A stretch of DNA of 64,000 bases, taken from NCBI GenBank assembly GCA_013298845.1, contig JAAFJN010000002.1, positions 1 through 64,000 on the forward strand. The letters run 5' to 3'. Positions 1 to 7,988 of this stretch are shown in pieces (the stretch's first letter is position 1; each line of letters opens with the position of its first letter). A program made the translations under genes and the position numbers. The notes beneath the pieces were generated by a model, which was given only the letters and a program-made list of their open reading frames with translations, made no database searches and was not told the origin of the DNA. This DNA is from Chitinophagales bacterium (lineage in GTDB: Bacteria > Bacteroidota > Bacteroidia > Chitinophagales > Saprospiraceae).

Positions 1-164
1 CTTGTCAAAGAACTATCTTGAAAATCAAAAAAATTGAATGAACATCAACTATTCTTGATCATCTTTTACTTTTTAACCGAGTGGGACTCTCAACTCAACT
101 ATGTCAACGTTTTGCGGGCGTATCCAGAAGAGTGAAGAGTGAAAAATTTTTTATTTTACAGAAT
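1..164. other. AT-rich leading segment, no gene recognised
   Basis: This segment lies ahead of the four-helix-bundle gene. It is A/T-rich and I recognise no coding region. Two heptamer units (GTGAAGA, GTGAAAA) occur at 131-145, directly before the next gene. They match, in inverted orientation, the larger array at about 565-651. Confidence 0.4.
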
Positions 165-524
165 ATGAAAAAATCAATTTTAAAAGAAAAAAGTTATGCT
201 TTTGCCGTAAGAATCGTAAAACTAGTGCAGCATTTACAGGAAAACCGAAAAGAGTTTGTCCTGAGTAAGCAACTACTAAAAAGTGGAACTGCCATTGGAG
301 CATTAGTAAGGGAGGCCGAGTTTGGACAAAGTAAACCTGATTTTATTCACAAAATGACCATTGCGTTAAAAGAAGGAAACGAAACAGAATATTGGCTTTG
401 TCTGCTAAAAGACACCGATTATCTTGACTTGAAACTTTTTAACAGTTTCTACCAAGATTGCGGAGAACTAATTGCCATGCTGGTGTCTTCCATTAAAACT
501 GCCAAAAAATCAATTGCAAAATAA
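165..524 (+). CDS. Four-helix-bundle protein (S23/23S intervening-sequence family)
   Basis: A 119-residue all-helical protein of the family first found encoded inside 23S rRNA intervening sequences and now known as stand-alone genes in many Bacteroidota. Family hallmarks visible: the start KEKSYAFAVRIVKLVQ, the central SGTAIGALVREAEFGQSK stretch, and KEGNETEYWL before the last helices. The frame stays open upstream to 81, but the ATG at 165 is chosen because family homology begins there and the upstream part reads through repeat sequence. The role of the family is poorly known; it probably forms small oligomeric bundles (relatives include the Avd accessory protein of diversity-generating retroelements). 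The gene is clearly AT-richer than its neighbours and sits between inverted heptamer repeats, which hints at transfer. No reverse transcriptase is present nearby. Confidence 0.85.
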   Translation: MKKSILKEKSYAFAVRIVKLVQHLQENRKEFVLSKQLLKSGTAIGALVREAEFGQSKPDFIHKMTIALKEGNETEYWLCLLKDTDYLDLKLFNSFYQDCGELIAMLVSSIKTAKKSIAK

Positions 525-564
525 AACATTATGAATACCCCTCACCCTCACACACTCTAAACTA

Positions 565-651
565 TCCACACCCACTATTCACTCTACACTCTTCACTTTT
601 CACTCTACACTCATCACTTTTCACTTTTCACTTTTCACTTTTCACTCTTCA
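565..651 (-). repeat. Heptamer tandem array (GTGAAAA type) at the 3' end of the aldo/keto reductase gene
   Basis: On the minus strand the array starts directly after the TAG stop codon of the reductase. Units are mostly TGAAAAG with variants TGAAGAG, TGATGAG, TGTAGAG and TGAATAG, about a dozen in all. They degenerate with distance from the stop codon. Because 7 is not a multiple of 3, the repeated TGA falls in all three frames. Confidence 0.9.
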
Positions 652-1698
652 CTAAAAAACAAGTCTTGCCATTTTGTTGGCGGGTTGTTGAATTTGGTCC
701 AATGTTTGGGCAAAAAGCACGTCTTTTACGCCATTTTCCTCCAAAAAGCGCTGTGGGAATGGCAAATCAATGGCCGAGATGGCGTTGAGTTCGGCCATTT
801 CGGCGGCGGGAATGACAAAATTGACGCAGCCCAGCACATCTTCCATTTGATGGGGTTTGGTTGCACCCACAATCGGAATCACCGATGAACCTTCGTGCTG
901 GCGGGTCCAGTTCACGGCCAATTGCGCGGCGGATACGCCCATGCGATCGGCAATTTCCACCACTTTTTTGGTAATGTTCACCGCCCGTTCTCCGAGGCGA
1001 ACGCTGGTTTCTTTCAGTCGGCCCGTATCGCCTTTGAGGTATTTGCCGGTGAGTGCGCCACCCGCGAGCGGTGCCCAGGGAGTAACGGTCATGCCGTAGG
1101 CCTGGGCCATAGGAAACATTTCGGGTTCTACGGTGCGTTGGATCAGGCTGTATTCCACCTGCAAACCCACAAATTGCGCCCAACCGCGAAAATGTGCCAG
1201 TGTATTGGCCTGACTTACCACCCAAGCCGGCGTGTCGCTGATGCCGATATAATGCACTTTGCCGCTGCTGACCAAATCATCGAGGCCGCGCATAATTTCT
1301 TCGGTGGGCGTGAGTGCGTCCCAGGCATGCACCCAAAGCAAATCAATATAATCGGTTTGGAGGCGGCGCAGGCTTTCGTTAACGCTGCGCATCATGTTTT
1401 TGCGTTGGTTACCCGCAAAATTGGGGTCACCGTTGCGGTCTTTGAGGCTGTATTTGGTCGCGATGACAAAATGGTCGCGGTCGGCAGCGATAAAATCACC
1501 CAAAAAACGTTCGCTGGTGCCGTCGGTATAAAGGTTCGCCGTGTCGATAAAATTACCACCGGCGTTGGCAAAAAGGTCAAAAACGGCTTTACTGGCCTCT
1601 TTATCGGCACCCCAGTTCCAGTCGGTACCAAAGCCCATAGTTCCCAGGCAGAGTTCGGAAACGCGTAAACCGCTTTTCCCAAAAAGTTTGTATTGCAT
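652..1698 (-). CDS. Aldo/keto reductase
   Basis: A 348-residue NAD(P)H-dependent oxidoreductase of the aldo/keto reductase superfamily, predicted cytosolic (TIM barrel). The catalytic tetrad is visible: Asp52 and Tyr57 in FIDTANLYTDG, Lys82 in VIATKYS and His124 in LLWVHAWD. The C-terminal VIPIVGATKP matches the cofactor-binding loop of the Tas/YajO-like subgroup. Length is normal. It starts with ATG at 1698. It is the last of several minus-strand genes, 97 bp downstream of rsmA. The physiological substrate cannot be told from sequence. Its stop codon abuts the heptamer array. Confidence 0.93.
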   Translation of the reverse strand: MQYKLFGKSGLRVSELCLGTMGFGTDWNWGADKEASKAVFDLFANAGGNFIDTANLYTDGTSERFLGDFIAADRDHFVIATKYSLKDRNGDPNFAGNQRKNMMRSVNESLRRLQTDYIDLLWVHAWDALTPTEEIMRGLDDLVSSGKVHYIGISDTPAWVVSQANTLAHFRGWAQFVGLQVEYSLIQRTVEPEMFPMAQAYGMTVTPWAPLAGGALTGKYLKGDTGRLKETSVRLGERAVNITKKVVEIADRMGVSAAQLAVNWTRQHEGSSVIPIVGATKPHQMEDVLGCVNFVIPAAEMAELNAISAIDLPFPQRFLEENGVKDVLFAQTLDQIQQPANKMARLVF

Positions 1699-1795
1699 AT
1701 TTTTTGTGGATTGAAAAAACTGATGTCCTTACAACCGCATTTGGGGCAAGTCGTTCAAGCAAAAGCACTAAATGTCCTAAAATTAAACCCAGCCG

Positions 1796-2569
1796 TTAAT
1801 GTTGGGCCATTTTGTGCACCAAACCCACGTAATCTTCCCAGCCCAGCACTTCGGGGCGTTTTTCGAAGAATGGATCGTTGAGCAAATCGTAATTTTGGAA
1901 AAAAGGTTTCATGGTGTTGCGGAGCATTTTACGGCGTTGGTTAAACGCAGCTTTGACCACTTTGCGAAACATTTGCTCGTCGCAGCCCAGTTCAAAACCC
2001 TCCTTGCGCGTGAGCCGAATCACCGCCGAACGCACTTTGGGCGGCGGATTAAACGAACCCGGTTCCACCGTAAACAAGTACTCGGTTTTGTAAAATGCCT
2101 GCAACAACACACTGGTAATGCCGTACACTTTGCTGCCCGGCGGTGCCACCACGCGGTCGGCCACTTCTTTTTGGAACATACCGGACATTTCGGGAATTTG
2201 GGCGCGGTAATCGAGCAGTTTGAATAAAATTTGGGTTGAAATATTGTACGGAAAGTTCCCAATCAGGCAAAATTGTTCATCGCCAAACACCGTTTTCAAG
2301 TCGAGGTCCAAAAAGTCGAGGCTGATTAAACGGTCTTTCAGCACCGGATAATGCCCCTGAATATACGCCGTCATGTCGGGATCGGCCTCTACCGCCCAAA
2401 GGTCGTATTGGTCGCTTTTGGCCAACAATTGTTTGGTTAACATGCCCATACCCGGCCCAATTTCGAGCACGCGTTTGGTATCTGCCGCTTGCAACAGGCT
2501 ATCCGCAATGCGCTCGGCAATGCTGTCGTGTTTTAAAAAGTGCTGGCCGAATGATTTTTTTGCGTGCAT
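1796..2569 (-). CDS. rsmA: 16S rRNA (adenine1518-N6/adenine1519-N6)-dimethyltransferase
   Basis: KsgA/RsmA dimethylates two adjacent adenines in the terminal hairpin of 16S rRNA during late small-subunit assembly, using S-adenosylmethionine. The 257-residue protein begins with the family signature KKSFGQHFLKHDS. Motif I EIGPGMGMLT (about 36-45) binds SAM, and the catalytic motif IV reads NFPY (105-108), a common variant of NLPY. The C-terminal half has the helical RNA-binding domain (FNQRRKMLRNT). Length and architecture are normal. It lies between the ggt gene and the aldo/keto reductase on the same strand. The upstream intergenic space is filled with the GATGAGA-type heptamer arrays. Confidence 0.97.
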   Translation of the reverse strand: MHAKKSFGQHFLKHDSIAERIADSLLQAADTKRVLEIGPGMGMLTKQLLAKSDQYDLWAVEADPDMTAYIQGHYPVLKDRLISLDFLDLDLKTVFGDEQFCLIGNFPYNISTQILFKLLDYRAQIPEMSGMFQKEVADRVVAPPGSKVYGITSVLLQAFYKTEYLFTVEPGSFNPPPKVRSAVIRLTRKEGFELGCDEQMFRKVVKAAFNQRRKMLRNTMKPFFQNYDLLNDPFFEKRPEVLGWEDYVGLVHKMAQH

Positions 2570-2593
2570 TTTTTTTATTGAATTGGCTTTTAA

Positions 2594-2756
2594 AGAGAGA
2601 TGAGTGATGAGAGATGAGATATAAGTGATGAGTGATGAGTTTAGTTTTTATTGCGTAAAAAAAGACAACCGCTCATCTCTCATCACTTATCACCCCTCTC
2701 ATATCTTATCTCTCATATCTTATCTCTTATATCTCATATCTCATATCTCATCTCTC
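2594..2756 (-). repeat. Inverted pair of heptamer arrays (GATGAGA type) between ggt and rsmA
   Basis: Two short tandem arrays face each other. The part at 2672-2756 reads on the minus strand as AGATATG/AGAGATG/TGATGAG units starting right after the TAG stop of ggt. The part at 2594-2639 carries the complementary orientation. About 32 bp of A/T-rich spacer separates them. A transcript running out of ggt could fold the two arms into a long imperfect hairpin before rsmA. Confidence 0.85.
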
Positions 2757-4457
2757 CTAATACCCTCCGGCGGTATCATCGCCCCGGGTATCGGCTACGC
2801 CCTGGAGTTTGCCGTTGGGTAATACCATAATCGCCTCGACGCGGCCGATGGGTTCGCGGTTAAGTACGGAATGACCTTTGGCCTGGAGTTGCTTCACCAC
2901 ATCTTCGGAGAGGGCACCCTCTTCCATCACGATGCGGTCGGGGAGCCATTGGTGGTGAAAACGTTTTTGGTGAACGGCCTCCCGGAGGGGCAAACCAAAT
3001 TCATATACATTCACAATCGTTTGAAAAACCGAAGTGGGAATGGTTGTTCCGCCCGGCGTACCCACGACCATACTAAGTTTACCGTTTTTGGCAATAATGG
3101 TGGGCGTCATGCTGCTGAGCGGGCGTTTGCCCCCGGCAATGGCGTTGGCTTTACCCCCAATCGCCCCGTAAATATTGGGCGCACCGGGTTTGGCGCTGAA
3201 ATCATCCATTTCATTGTTCAGGATAAAACCCGCCCCGGCAACTACCGTGCGACTGCCGTAACTGTCGTTGAGCGTAGTGGTCACCGAAACGGCGTTTCCG
3301 TCGCGGTCCACAATCGAATAATGGGTAGTTTGTTCACTTTCTTTGATGTCACCCGCTTTAACGGCGCTGCTGGGCGACGCTTTCTGGGGATCAAAATCTT
3401 TCATGCGGCCCGCCAAATAAGCACTGTCGGTGAGCATTTTGACCGGCACTTTGTAAAAATCCGGGTCGCCCATGTGTTGCGCCCGGTCGGCGTAAGCGCG
3501 GCGTTCGGCTTCCACCATGAGGTGCACGGCGGCCGTGGAATGAAAACCAAAAGAAGCCATCGGGCTTTGGGAGGTCATGGTGAGCAGTTGTTGCAAAATA
3601 ATACCGCCGCTGCTCGGTGGCGGCATGGTGGTTACTTTGAGGCCCTTCCACTTAAATTCGAGGGGTTTCCGCCACACACTTTTATATTCCAGCAAGTCTT
3701 GGGCGGTAATAAGGCCCTTGCGTTTTTGCATATCGTTGACGATAAGTGCGGCCGTTGCACCGGTGTAAAAACCCTCGCGGCCATCGCCTTCGATGCGGCG
3801 CATGGTTTCGGCCAAATCCTTTTGAATGAGCCAATCGCCCGCTGCCCAGGGTTCCATTTTCACAAAAGCGGGCAAAAACGTGCTGTTTACGACAAACGTC
3901 ATGCGCTCCTCGTTGAGGTTATCGGCTTCCTGTTGGGTAATTTGGAACCCTTTTTCGGCCAATAAAGTGGCGGGTTTGACCAGTTCGGGCCATTTGAGGC
4001 GACCGTATTTTTTGTGGGCTTCCCACATGCCATCCACGGTACCGGGAACCCCGGCGGCCAATACCCCGAGGCGGCTCAATTTGGTTTTTACATTCCCCAA
4101 CGAGTCGAGGTACATATTTTCGGTAGCGGCCGCGGGGGCTTTTTCGCGGTAATCAATGGCATCGGTAGCGCCGGTTTTGCTGCGGTAAATGAGAAATCCG
4201 CCGCCGCCAATATTACCAGCCTGCGGATACACCACGGCCAGGGCAAATTGCACGGCCACGGCGGCATCAATGGCGTTGCCACCTTTGCGCAAAATATCAA
4301 TGCCCACTTTGGTAGCCAAAGGGTGCGCGGTAACGACCATCACCGAATCGGCGGTGAGGTCTTTTTCCATGTTGTACGGAAAAGGAACAATTGGCTGCGC
4401 CAAACCCAACAGCGACAGACCAAGAAAACCGAGGACTACAGTTATTTTTTTCATCAT
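2757..4457 (-). CDS. ggt: Gamma-glutamyltransferase (glutathione hydrolase)
   Basis: An exported N-terminal-nucleophile hydrolase that cleaves or transfers the gamma-glutamyl group of glutathione and similar peptides. The precursor self-cleaves before a threonine to give a large and a small subunit. The expected cleavage site TTHYSIVDRDGNAVS is present around residue 377, and the PLSSMTPTII and GGTTIPTSVFQ motifs of the small subunit follow. The start chosen is the MMKK at 4457/4454, because it yields a standard signal peptide (KKITVVLGFLGLSLLGLAQ); the frame continues upstream to 4478 without improving it. Length is typical. Probable location is the periplasm. An intrinsic terminator of the preceding gene separates it from the M23 peptidase gene. 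Confidence 0.95.
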   Translation of the reverse strand: MMKKITVVLGFLGLSLLGLAQPIVPFPYNMEKDLTADSVMVVTAHPLATKVGIDILRKGGNAIDAAVAVQFALAVVYPQAGNIGGGGFLIYRSKTGATDAIDYREKAPAAATENMYLDSLGNVKTKLSRLGVLAAGVPGTVDGMWEAHKKYGRLKWPELVKPATLLAEKGFQITQQEADNLNEERMTFVVNSTFLPAFVKMEPWAAGDWLIQKDLAETMRRIEGDGREGFYTGATAALIVNDMQKRKGLITAQDLLEYKSVWRKPLEFKWKGLKVTTMPPPSSGGIILQQLLTMTSQSPMASFGFHSTAAVHLMVEAERRAYADRAQHMGDPDFYKVPVKMLTDSAYLAGRMKDFDPQKASPSSAVKAGDIKESEQTTHYSIVDRDGNAVSVTTTLNDSYGSRTVVAGAGFILNNEMDDFSAKPGAPNIYGAIGGKANAIAGGKRPLSSMTPTIIAKNGKLSMVVGTPGGTTIPTSVFQTIVNVYEFGLPLREAVHQKRFHHQWLPDRIVMEEGALSEDVVKQLQAKGHSVLNREPIGRVEAIMVLPNGKLQGVADTRGDDTAGGY

Positions 4458-4498
4458 AAAATTGAATACAAAACGCAAAGGTCGTGTTTATTGGCAAA

Positions 4499-4548
4499 AA
4501 AAGCCTGTTTAATTTAACCTCTTCCAAAGGCAAATTAAACAGGCTTTT
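4499..4548 (-). terminator. Intrinsic terminator after the M23 peptidase gene
   Basis: A 17-bp perfect stem (AAAAGCCTGTTTAATTT at 4499-4515 with its complement at 4532-4548) and a 16-nt loop, with T-runs on either strand. It lies about 35 bp past the stop codon of the M23 gene and just before ggt. Confidence 0.85.
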
Positions 4549-4582
4549 AAAAAAATTGGTAAAAACTTAGGCCGCCACAAAA

Positions 4583-5932
4583 TTATGGTCGGGCGGCTTT
4601 TGCTTTGGCGATTTCTTCGCTGGTGCGGTAAGGCACCGTATCAAGTTGTTTTTTCAAAGCATCGCGGGCGGCTTCGTACTGTTTCAGGTTTTCGCCTTTG
4701 ATGGGTTCCGGAGCGGGCAAATTGAGGCGGAGGTGGTCCACCTGTTGGCCATTTTTCCAGAAACGGAAACACACGTGCGGGCCGGTAGCCAAACCGGTGG
4801 AACCTACGTAACCAATAGTTTGTCCCTGCGAAACACGGGTGCCGGGGCGAATGCCTTTGGCGAAACTTTGCATGTGCAGGTATTGGGTAGAATAGGTATT
4901 GTCGTGGCGCAACTTAACAAAATTGCCGTTGCCACCGCGGCGGGTCGCTTCCTCCACTACCCCATCGGCCACGGCCAAAATGGGTGTACCGTACGGTGCG
5001 GCGTAATCGGTTCCAAAATGTGCTTTGTGGTAACCCAATACCGGGTGCAGGCGGTTCATGTTAAAACGGCTGCTGATCCGGCTGAATTTCACGGGTGCTT
5101 TCAGGAACGCTTTACGGGCGGGACGGCCATCAAAATCGTAGTATTTGCACGAAAGACCTTCTTTTTCAAAATTAAAGGCGTAGTATTCCTTGTTATCGCG
5201 TTCGTAAACGGCGGCGATAATTTTGCCGGTACCCACGGCGCGACCTTCCACGAAATGTTGTTCGTACACCACTTTGAAGCGGTCGCCCTGTTTTTGGTGG
5301 TAAAAATCCACCGAAGTAGCGAGGATATCAATCATCCCATCGGCCAATTCATCGGAGAGTTCGTTGTCGATTAAAGCCTGCCAAAAACTGGATTCCAGTA
5401 CCCCGGAAGAGGCCACCTGGCGGGTTTCGACGGCGCGTTTAACCACTTTTACCTCAAAGGGGGCTTTGAGCGAAAAAACAACGTATTCGTAGGGAGAGGG
5501 TTCATAAATCATAAACCCGGCTTTGGTTTCGGTTTTGGAGGTCAGGAACGATAAGTTTTTCCCAACCATCATGCGGGTAATGGTGAACCCGGCTTTTTCG
5601 GAGTTGTTGACCAACTCCATTATTTCTTTGGCAGAAAGTCCTTGGTTATTCAAAATTTTACCGAGCACATCACCTTTACTAAGTTGATTTTCAACGAGGT
5701 GAAAGCGATCCATTGCAAAACCCCATTTAAAATTGGCGGGGATAACTTGTAAAGAACCGAGCGTTGGTTGCGATAAAATAAGGGCGGCTGATTGTCTTGT
5801 CTGGGGGGACTGGAATGTGGAGATGGCTAATCCGGCAGCAAGTGCAACTGTACCTGATAACACCCATTTACGTTGGGTTTTGGTCAGGAGGTTGAACCCG
5901 CGCCGCCAGCGCGAATTTTCGTCTATACTCAC
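4583..5932 (-). CDS. M23-family metallopeptidase, membrane-anchored
   Basis: A 449-residue murein endopeptidase of the lysostaphin/LytM type, which would cut peptide cross-links in peptidoglycan. An N-terminal membrane anchor (about 24-40) follows a short basic cytoplasmic tail. The middle (about 75-280) resembles the OapA/LysM-like and substrate-occluding regions of long M23 proteins. The catalytic domain carries the zinc ligands His305 and Asp309 in HFGTD, and the YLHM motif around 353. The C-terminal CFRFWKNGQQVDH is characteristic of Bacteroidota members. Both metal motifs look intact, so activity is expected. It is transcribed alone, with a -7-like box upstream at 6011-6018 and a terminator at 4499-4548. 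Confidence 0.92.
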   Translation of the reverse strand: MSIDENSRWRRGFNLLTKTQRKWVLSGTVALAAGLAISTFQSPQTRQSAALILSQPTLGSLQVIPANFKWGFAMDRFHLVENQLSKGDVLGKILNNQGLSAKEIMELVNNSEKAGFTITRMMVGKNLSFLTSKTETKAGFMIYEPSPYEYVVFSLKAPFEVKVVKRAVETRQVASSGVLESSFWQALIDNELSDELADGMIDILATSVDFYHQKQGDRFKVVYEQHFVEGRAVGTGKIIAAVYERDNKEYYAFNFEKEGLSCKYYDFDGRPARKAFLKAPVKFSRISSRFNMNRLHPVLGYHKAHFGTDYAAPYGTPILAVADGVVEEATRRGGNGNFVKLRHDNTYSTQYLHMQSFAKGIRPGTRVSQGQTIGYVGSTGLATGPHVCFRFWKNGQQVDHLRLNLPAPEPIKGENLKQYEAARDALKKQLDTVPYRTSEEIAKAKAARP

Positions 5933-5973
5933 AATAATAGTAATGAACTTTAGTGTGTGAAAAAGGGATTAAA

Positions 5974-5997
5974 TGCGCTAAAAAAAGGCTTAGCGCA
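5974..5997 (-). terminator. Hairpin after the TIR gene, possible weak terminator
   Basis: Perfect 8-bp stem TGCGCTAA/TTAGCGCA with an 8-nt loop, 80 bp beyond the TIR stop codon. On the minus strand it is followed by a loosely T-rich tract. It could alternatively be a regulatory site in front of the M23 gene. Confidence 0.45.
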
Positions 5998-6010
5998 GCG
6001 GGACTGGGCG

Positions 6011-6018
6011 CAAATGTA
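6011..6018 (-). promoter_or_regulatory. Bacteroidota -7 box for the M23 peptidase gene
   Basis: On the minus strand the sequence reads TACATTTG, a match to TAnnTTTG, about 80 bp upstream of the M23 start codon. No convincing -33 TTTG was found at the usual distance. Confidence 0.4.
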
Positions 6019-6076
6019 AACAAGAAATGTATATATAGGATAGGTGTTGGTAAGTTTTTAACTAAAAATCCCCCTT

Positions 6077-6775
6077 TTAATCATTCAAAATAGCGCGCAA
6101 GAGCGCCTCCAGTTCGGTCCAGGCTTCGTCATTTTCCGGCGATTTAATGGGCTTTTTATCACCGGGCAGCGGGGTAAGACCTTGTAACCAAGTGTATTCC
6201 CAACCGCAGGAACGCAGGATCACCGGCACCAGAATCAAATTCCCTTCCGCCTGGCGGCGTAGGGCAATTACCTCGTCTAATTGCTGCACTTGCTCATCGT
6301 TAAAATATTCGCTGCTCATTAACGCCACAAAGACATCGGCATCTTCCAATTCTTGCCGTATTTTTTGAAAATAAAGCACTCCGGCACTAAGGTCGGCGCG
6401 GCTCCAAACCTGAATTTGATTTCCCCGAATAAGTGTGCCCAAATGATTTTTGATCGCCTTGTCGTATTCCCCGTAGCGCGGCTCCTTTTGCGAAAATGAA
6501 ATAAATACGCGAAGCGGGCGGTTTGTCCAGGCGCGGTTGGCAGATTGAGCGGAAGCCGGGGCCGCGCCGAGAGAGGCAGTTTGCGTCAACATATCCGCAA
6601 ATGTCCGCAATTGCTGAACGAAATCCGAAGAGTATCTATCCGAAATAAACTTCATGCGCAGCGCATTGAACTGAGTCAGGTGCTGTTCGGGCACCTCTTC
6701 CTTAATATATTGGAAATAACCGCTGATATCGGCCTGGTCCAAACAGTTTAAGGCATTTTTGATGGCAGTTGACAT
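6077..6775 (-). CDS. TIR-domain protein with an N-terminal adaptor-like helical domain
   Basis: A 232-residue cytosolic protein. Residues 1-66 form a small helical domain (ALNCLDQADISGYFQYIKEE...) resembling the effector-associated domains (EADs) of Bacteroidota and cyanobacterial conflict systems; the exact class is uncertain. A low-complexity linker (67-85) leads to a TIR domain at 87-230, starting RPLRVFISFSQKE. Glu168 in QLDEVIAL lies where the catalytic glutamate of NADase-type TIRs is expected. Known TIR-2-type proteins deplete NAD+ or make signalling nucleotides; EADs recruit effectors to NTPase sensors carrying a like domain. A STAND NTPase with an EAD lies 23 kb away. Its only visible promoter is inside the inverted-repeat element at 6821-6939. 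Effector role is inference. Confidence 0.85.
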   Translation of the reverse strand: MSTAIKNALNCLDQADISGYFQYIKEEVPEQHLTQFNALRMKFISDRYSSDFVQQLRTFADMLTQTASLGAAPASAQSANRAWTNRPLRVFISFSQKEPRYGEYDKAIKNHLGTLIRGNQIQVWSRADLSAGVLYFQKIRQELEDADVFVALMSSEYFNDEQVQQLDEVIALRRQAEGNLILVPVILRSCGWEYTWLQGLTPLPGDKKPIKSPENDEAWTELEALLRAILND

Positions 6776-6820
6776 GTTTTATTGAGGTTGGTCAATGTGC
6801 GCAAGGGCGGTTTTTAAAGT

Positions 6821-6939
6821 TGGGTGCATACAAATTGGGCGCGGGTAATTTTATCAGCGCCAAAGATAACACTTATATAAAATCTTATACCAAATAAAAC
6901 AATATAAAAACGTAATCACCCGCACGTTGTATGCACCCA
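6821..6939. mobile_element. MITE-like inverted-repeat element upstream of the TIR gene
   Basis: The 13-bp ends TGGGTGCATACAA (6821-6833) and its perfect complement (6927-6939) enclose 93 bp. Similarity continues inward, with GCGGGT on the left and ACCCGC on the right. The interior is very AT-rich. No target-site duplication is obvious. It may be a non-autonomous element or a long hairpin. Confidence 0.6.
6861..6894 (-). promoter_or_regulatory. Promoter of the TIR gene inside the inverted-repeat element
   Basis: On the minus strand TATCTTTG (6861-6868) is a perfect TAnnTTTG -7 box. A TTTG lies 22 bp further upstream (6891-6894) at roughly the -33 position. The TIR start codon is about 85 bp downstream. 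Confidence 0.6.
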
Positions 6940-6951
6940 CCGCACGCAGCA

Positions 6952-7770
6952 CTACAACTCAAAACCCGGCATATTCACGCCTTGTACGCGCCACGTGCCG
7001 TTGTCTTGTTTCAGTTGCACAACACCCAACCCTTCGTGCCGCTCCACGGGGCCACCCGCGCGGGGTGTGCCTTCCCAACAAATGCCGAACATTTGCCAGG
7101 TGCCGTGGTCTTGCTCCACAAATTCTTCCAATTGAAAGGCAACGGGTACCATTTTACTAAACCGGGCGCGAAACTGCTCAATAGTCGCCAAAGCCTCTTC
7201 GCGGGAAATCATATCGTCGTTGTTGCGGCATTGCGGGTGCAGCATTTCGGTTGGAAAAGATTCCTTCAAAAACAACAGCGCCAGCAAAAACGACTCGGTC
7301 AAGATGCCAATTTCGAATTCATCCGAGGGGTGAAACTCCTCATAATTGAGGCAAGTCATCATGCCGGGAATAGTTTCGGCGGGCGTCTCGCAGGAAAAAA
7401 CCTCGGTGATGATAAACTCGTAAAACGTCTCGTCGGGCAAATCATCGGGGGCGAACACCACAACGCCGTTGTTTTCGAGCAGTTTCCGGAGGCGTTGTAG
7501 TTCACCGGGTAAGGTTTCCGGTTCCAAAACGTCAAGGGGAGCAAAGGCGGGCGACCCTAATTTTTGGTAAATGGTAATGCGCTCCGAAGATTCGTCCATG
7601 CGGTGAAAATTGGAAACATGGGCCAAAAACTGCTGCATAATTTCGGGTGGCAAATCGTCGGAAACGCCAATGTGGGCACCGTACTGAAGTTCAAGCCCCA
7701 AGGCAGTCATTTCGTTTTCGGCGCGCAGATTTTCTTCGGGAGTGAGTTCGGAGGAGGAAAAATTAGACAT
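6952..7770 (-). CDS. Conserved-looking hypothetical protein, acidic, cytosolic
   Basis: I do not recognise this 272-residue protein. It has no signal peptide or membrane segment and is strongly acidic, with a Glu/Asp-rich N-terminal half and tryptophan-containing beta-like sequence near the C-terminus (WQMFGICWEG, GTWRVQGVNMPGFEL). It uses codons like its housekeeping neighbours, unlike the AT-rich cassette upstream. It ends 13 bp from the inverted-repeat element, and its own -7 box sits 46 bp upstream. No functional assignment is justified. Confidence 0.75.
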   Translation of the reverse strand: MSNFSSSELTPEENLRAENEMTALGLELQYGAHIGVSDDLPPEIMQQFLAHVSNFHRMDESSERITIYQKLGSPAFAPLDVLEPETLPGELQRLRKLLENNGVVVFAPDDLPDETFYEFIITEVFSCETPAETIPGMMTCLNYEEFHPSDEFEIGILTESFLLALLFLKESFPTEMLHPQCRNNDDMISREEALATIEQFRARFSKMVPVAFQLEEFVEQDHGTWQMFGICWEGTPRAGGPVERHEGLGVVQLKQDNGTWRVQGVNMPGFEL

Positions 7771-7815
7771 AATGTGGTAAGAATTTAGGATAAAAAAATG
7801 TTACGGTATCGGAAA

Positions 7816-7823
7816 CAAAGGTA
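7816..7823 (-). promoter_or_regulatory. Bacteroidota -7 box for the 272-residue hypothetical gene
   Basis: The minus strand reads TACCTTTG, matching TAnnTTTG, 46 bp before the start codon at 7770. A convincing -33 element is not seen. Confidence 0.45.
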
Positions 7824-7877
7824 AAAACAAATACATTTTATTTTGGCCTTGAGGGTCATTTTTTTTGCAAAAAAATA

Positions 7878-7908
7878 CCCCGCTTCCACGGTGGGGTGGA
7901 AAACGGGG
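7878..7908 (-). terminator. Intrinsic terminator after the three-gene unknown cassette
   Basis: Stem made of CCCCG/CGGGG and TTCCAC/GTGGAA with a small bulge. On the minus strand it is followed by a T-run. It lies 80 bp past the stop codon of the small membrane-protein gene. Confidence 0.75.
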
Positions 7909-7988
7909 CGAAAATCATTGTACCAAGTTTATATTTGGGTTGTTGGGGGGGGTGAGGGTAATTAAATTCTGTATTTGTTCCGTCAGAT

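Noticed and set aside
165..524. Diversity-generating retroelement accessory gene (Avd)
   Set aside because: The protein is of the related S23 type, and neither a reverse transcriptase nor a template/variable repeat pair is visible in the window.
895..1668. Long open frame antisense to the aldo/keto reductase gene
   Set aside because: Translation has no recognisable family and the opposite strand carries a complete catalytic tetrad; it is a shadow of GC-rich codon use. Similar long antisense frames over ggt (2871-3965), rho (46753-47424) and SusC were rejected for the same reason.
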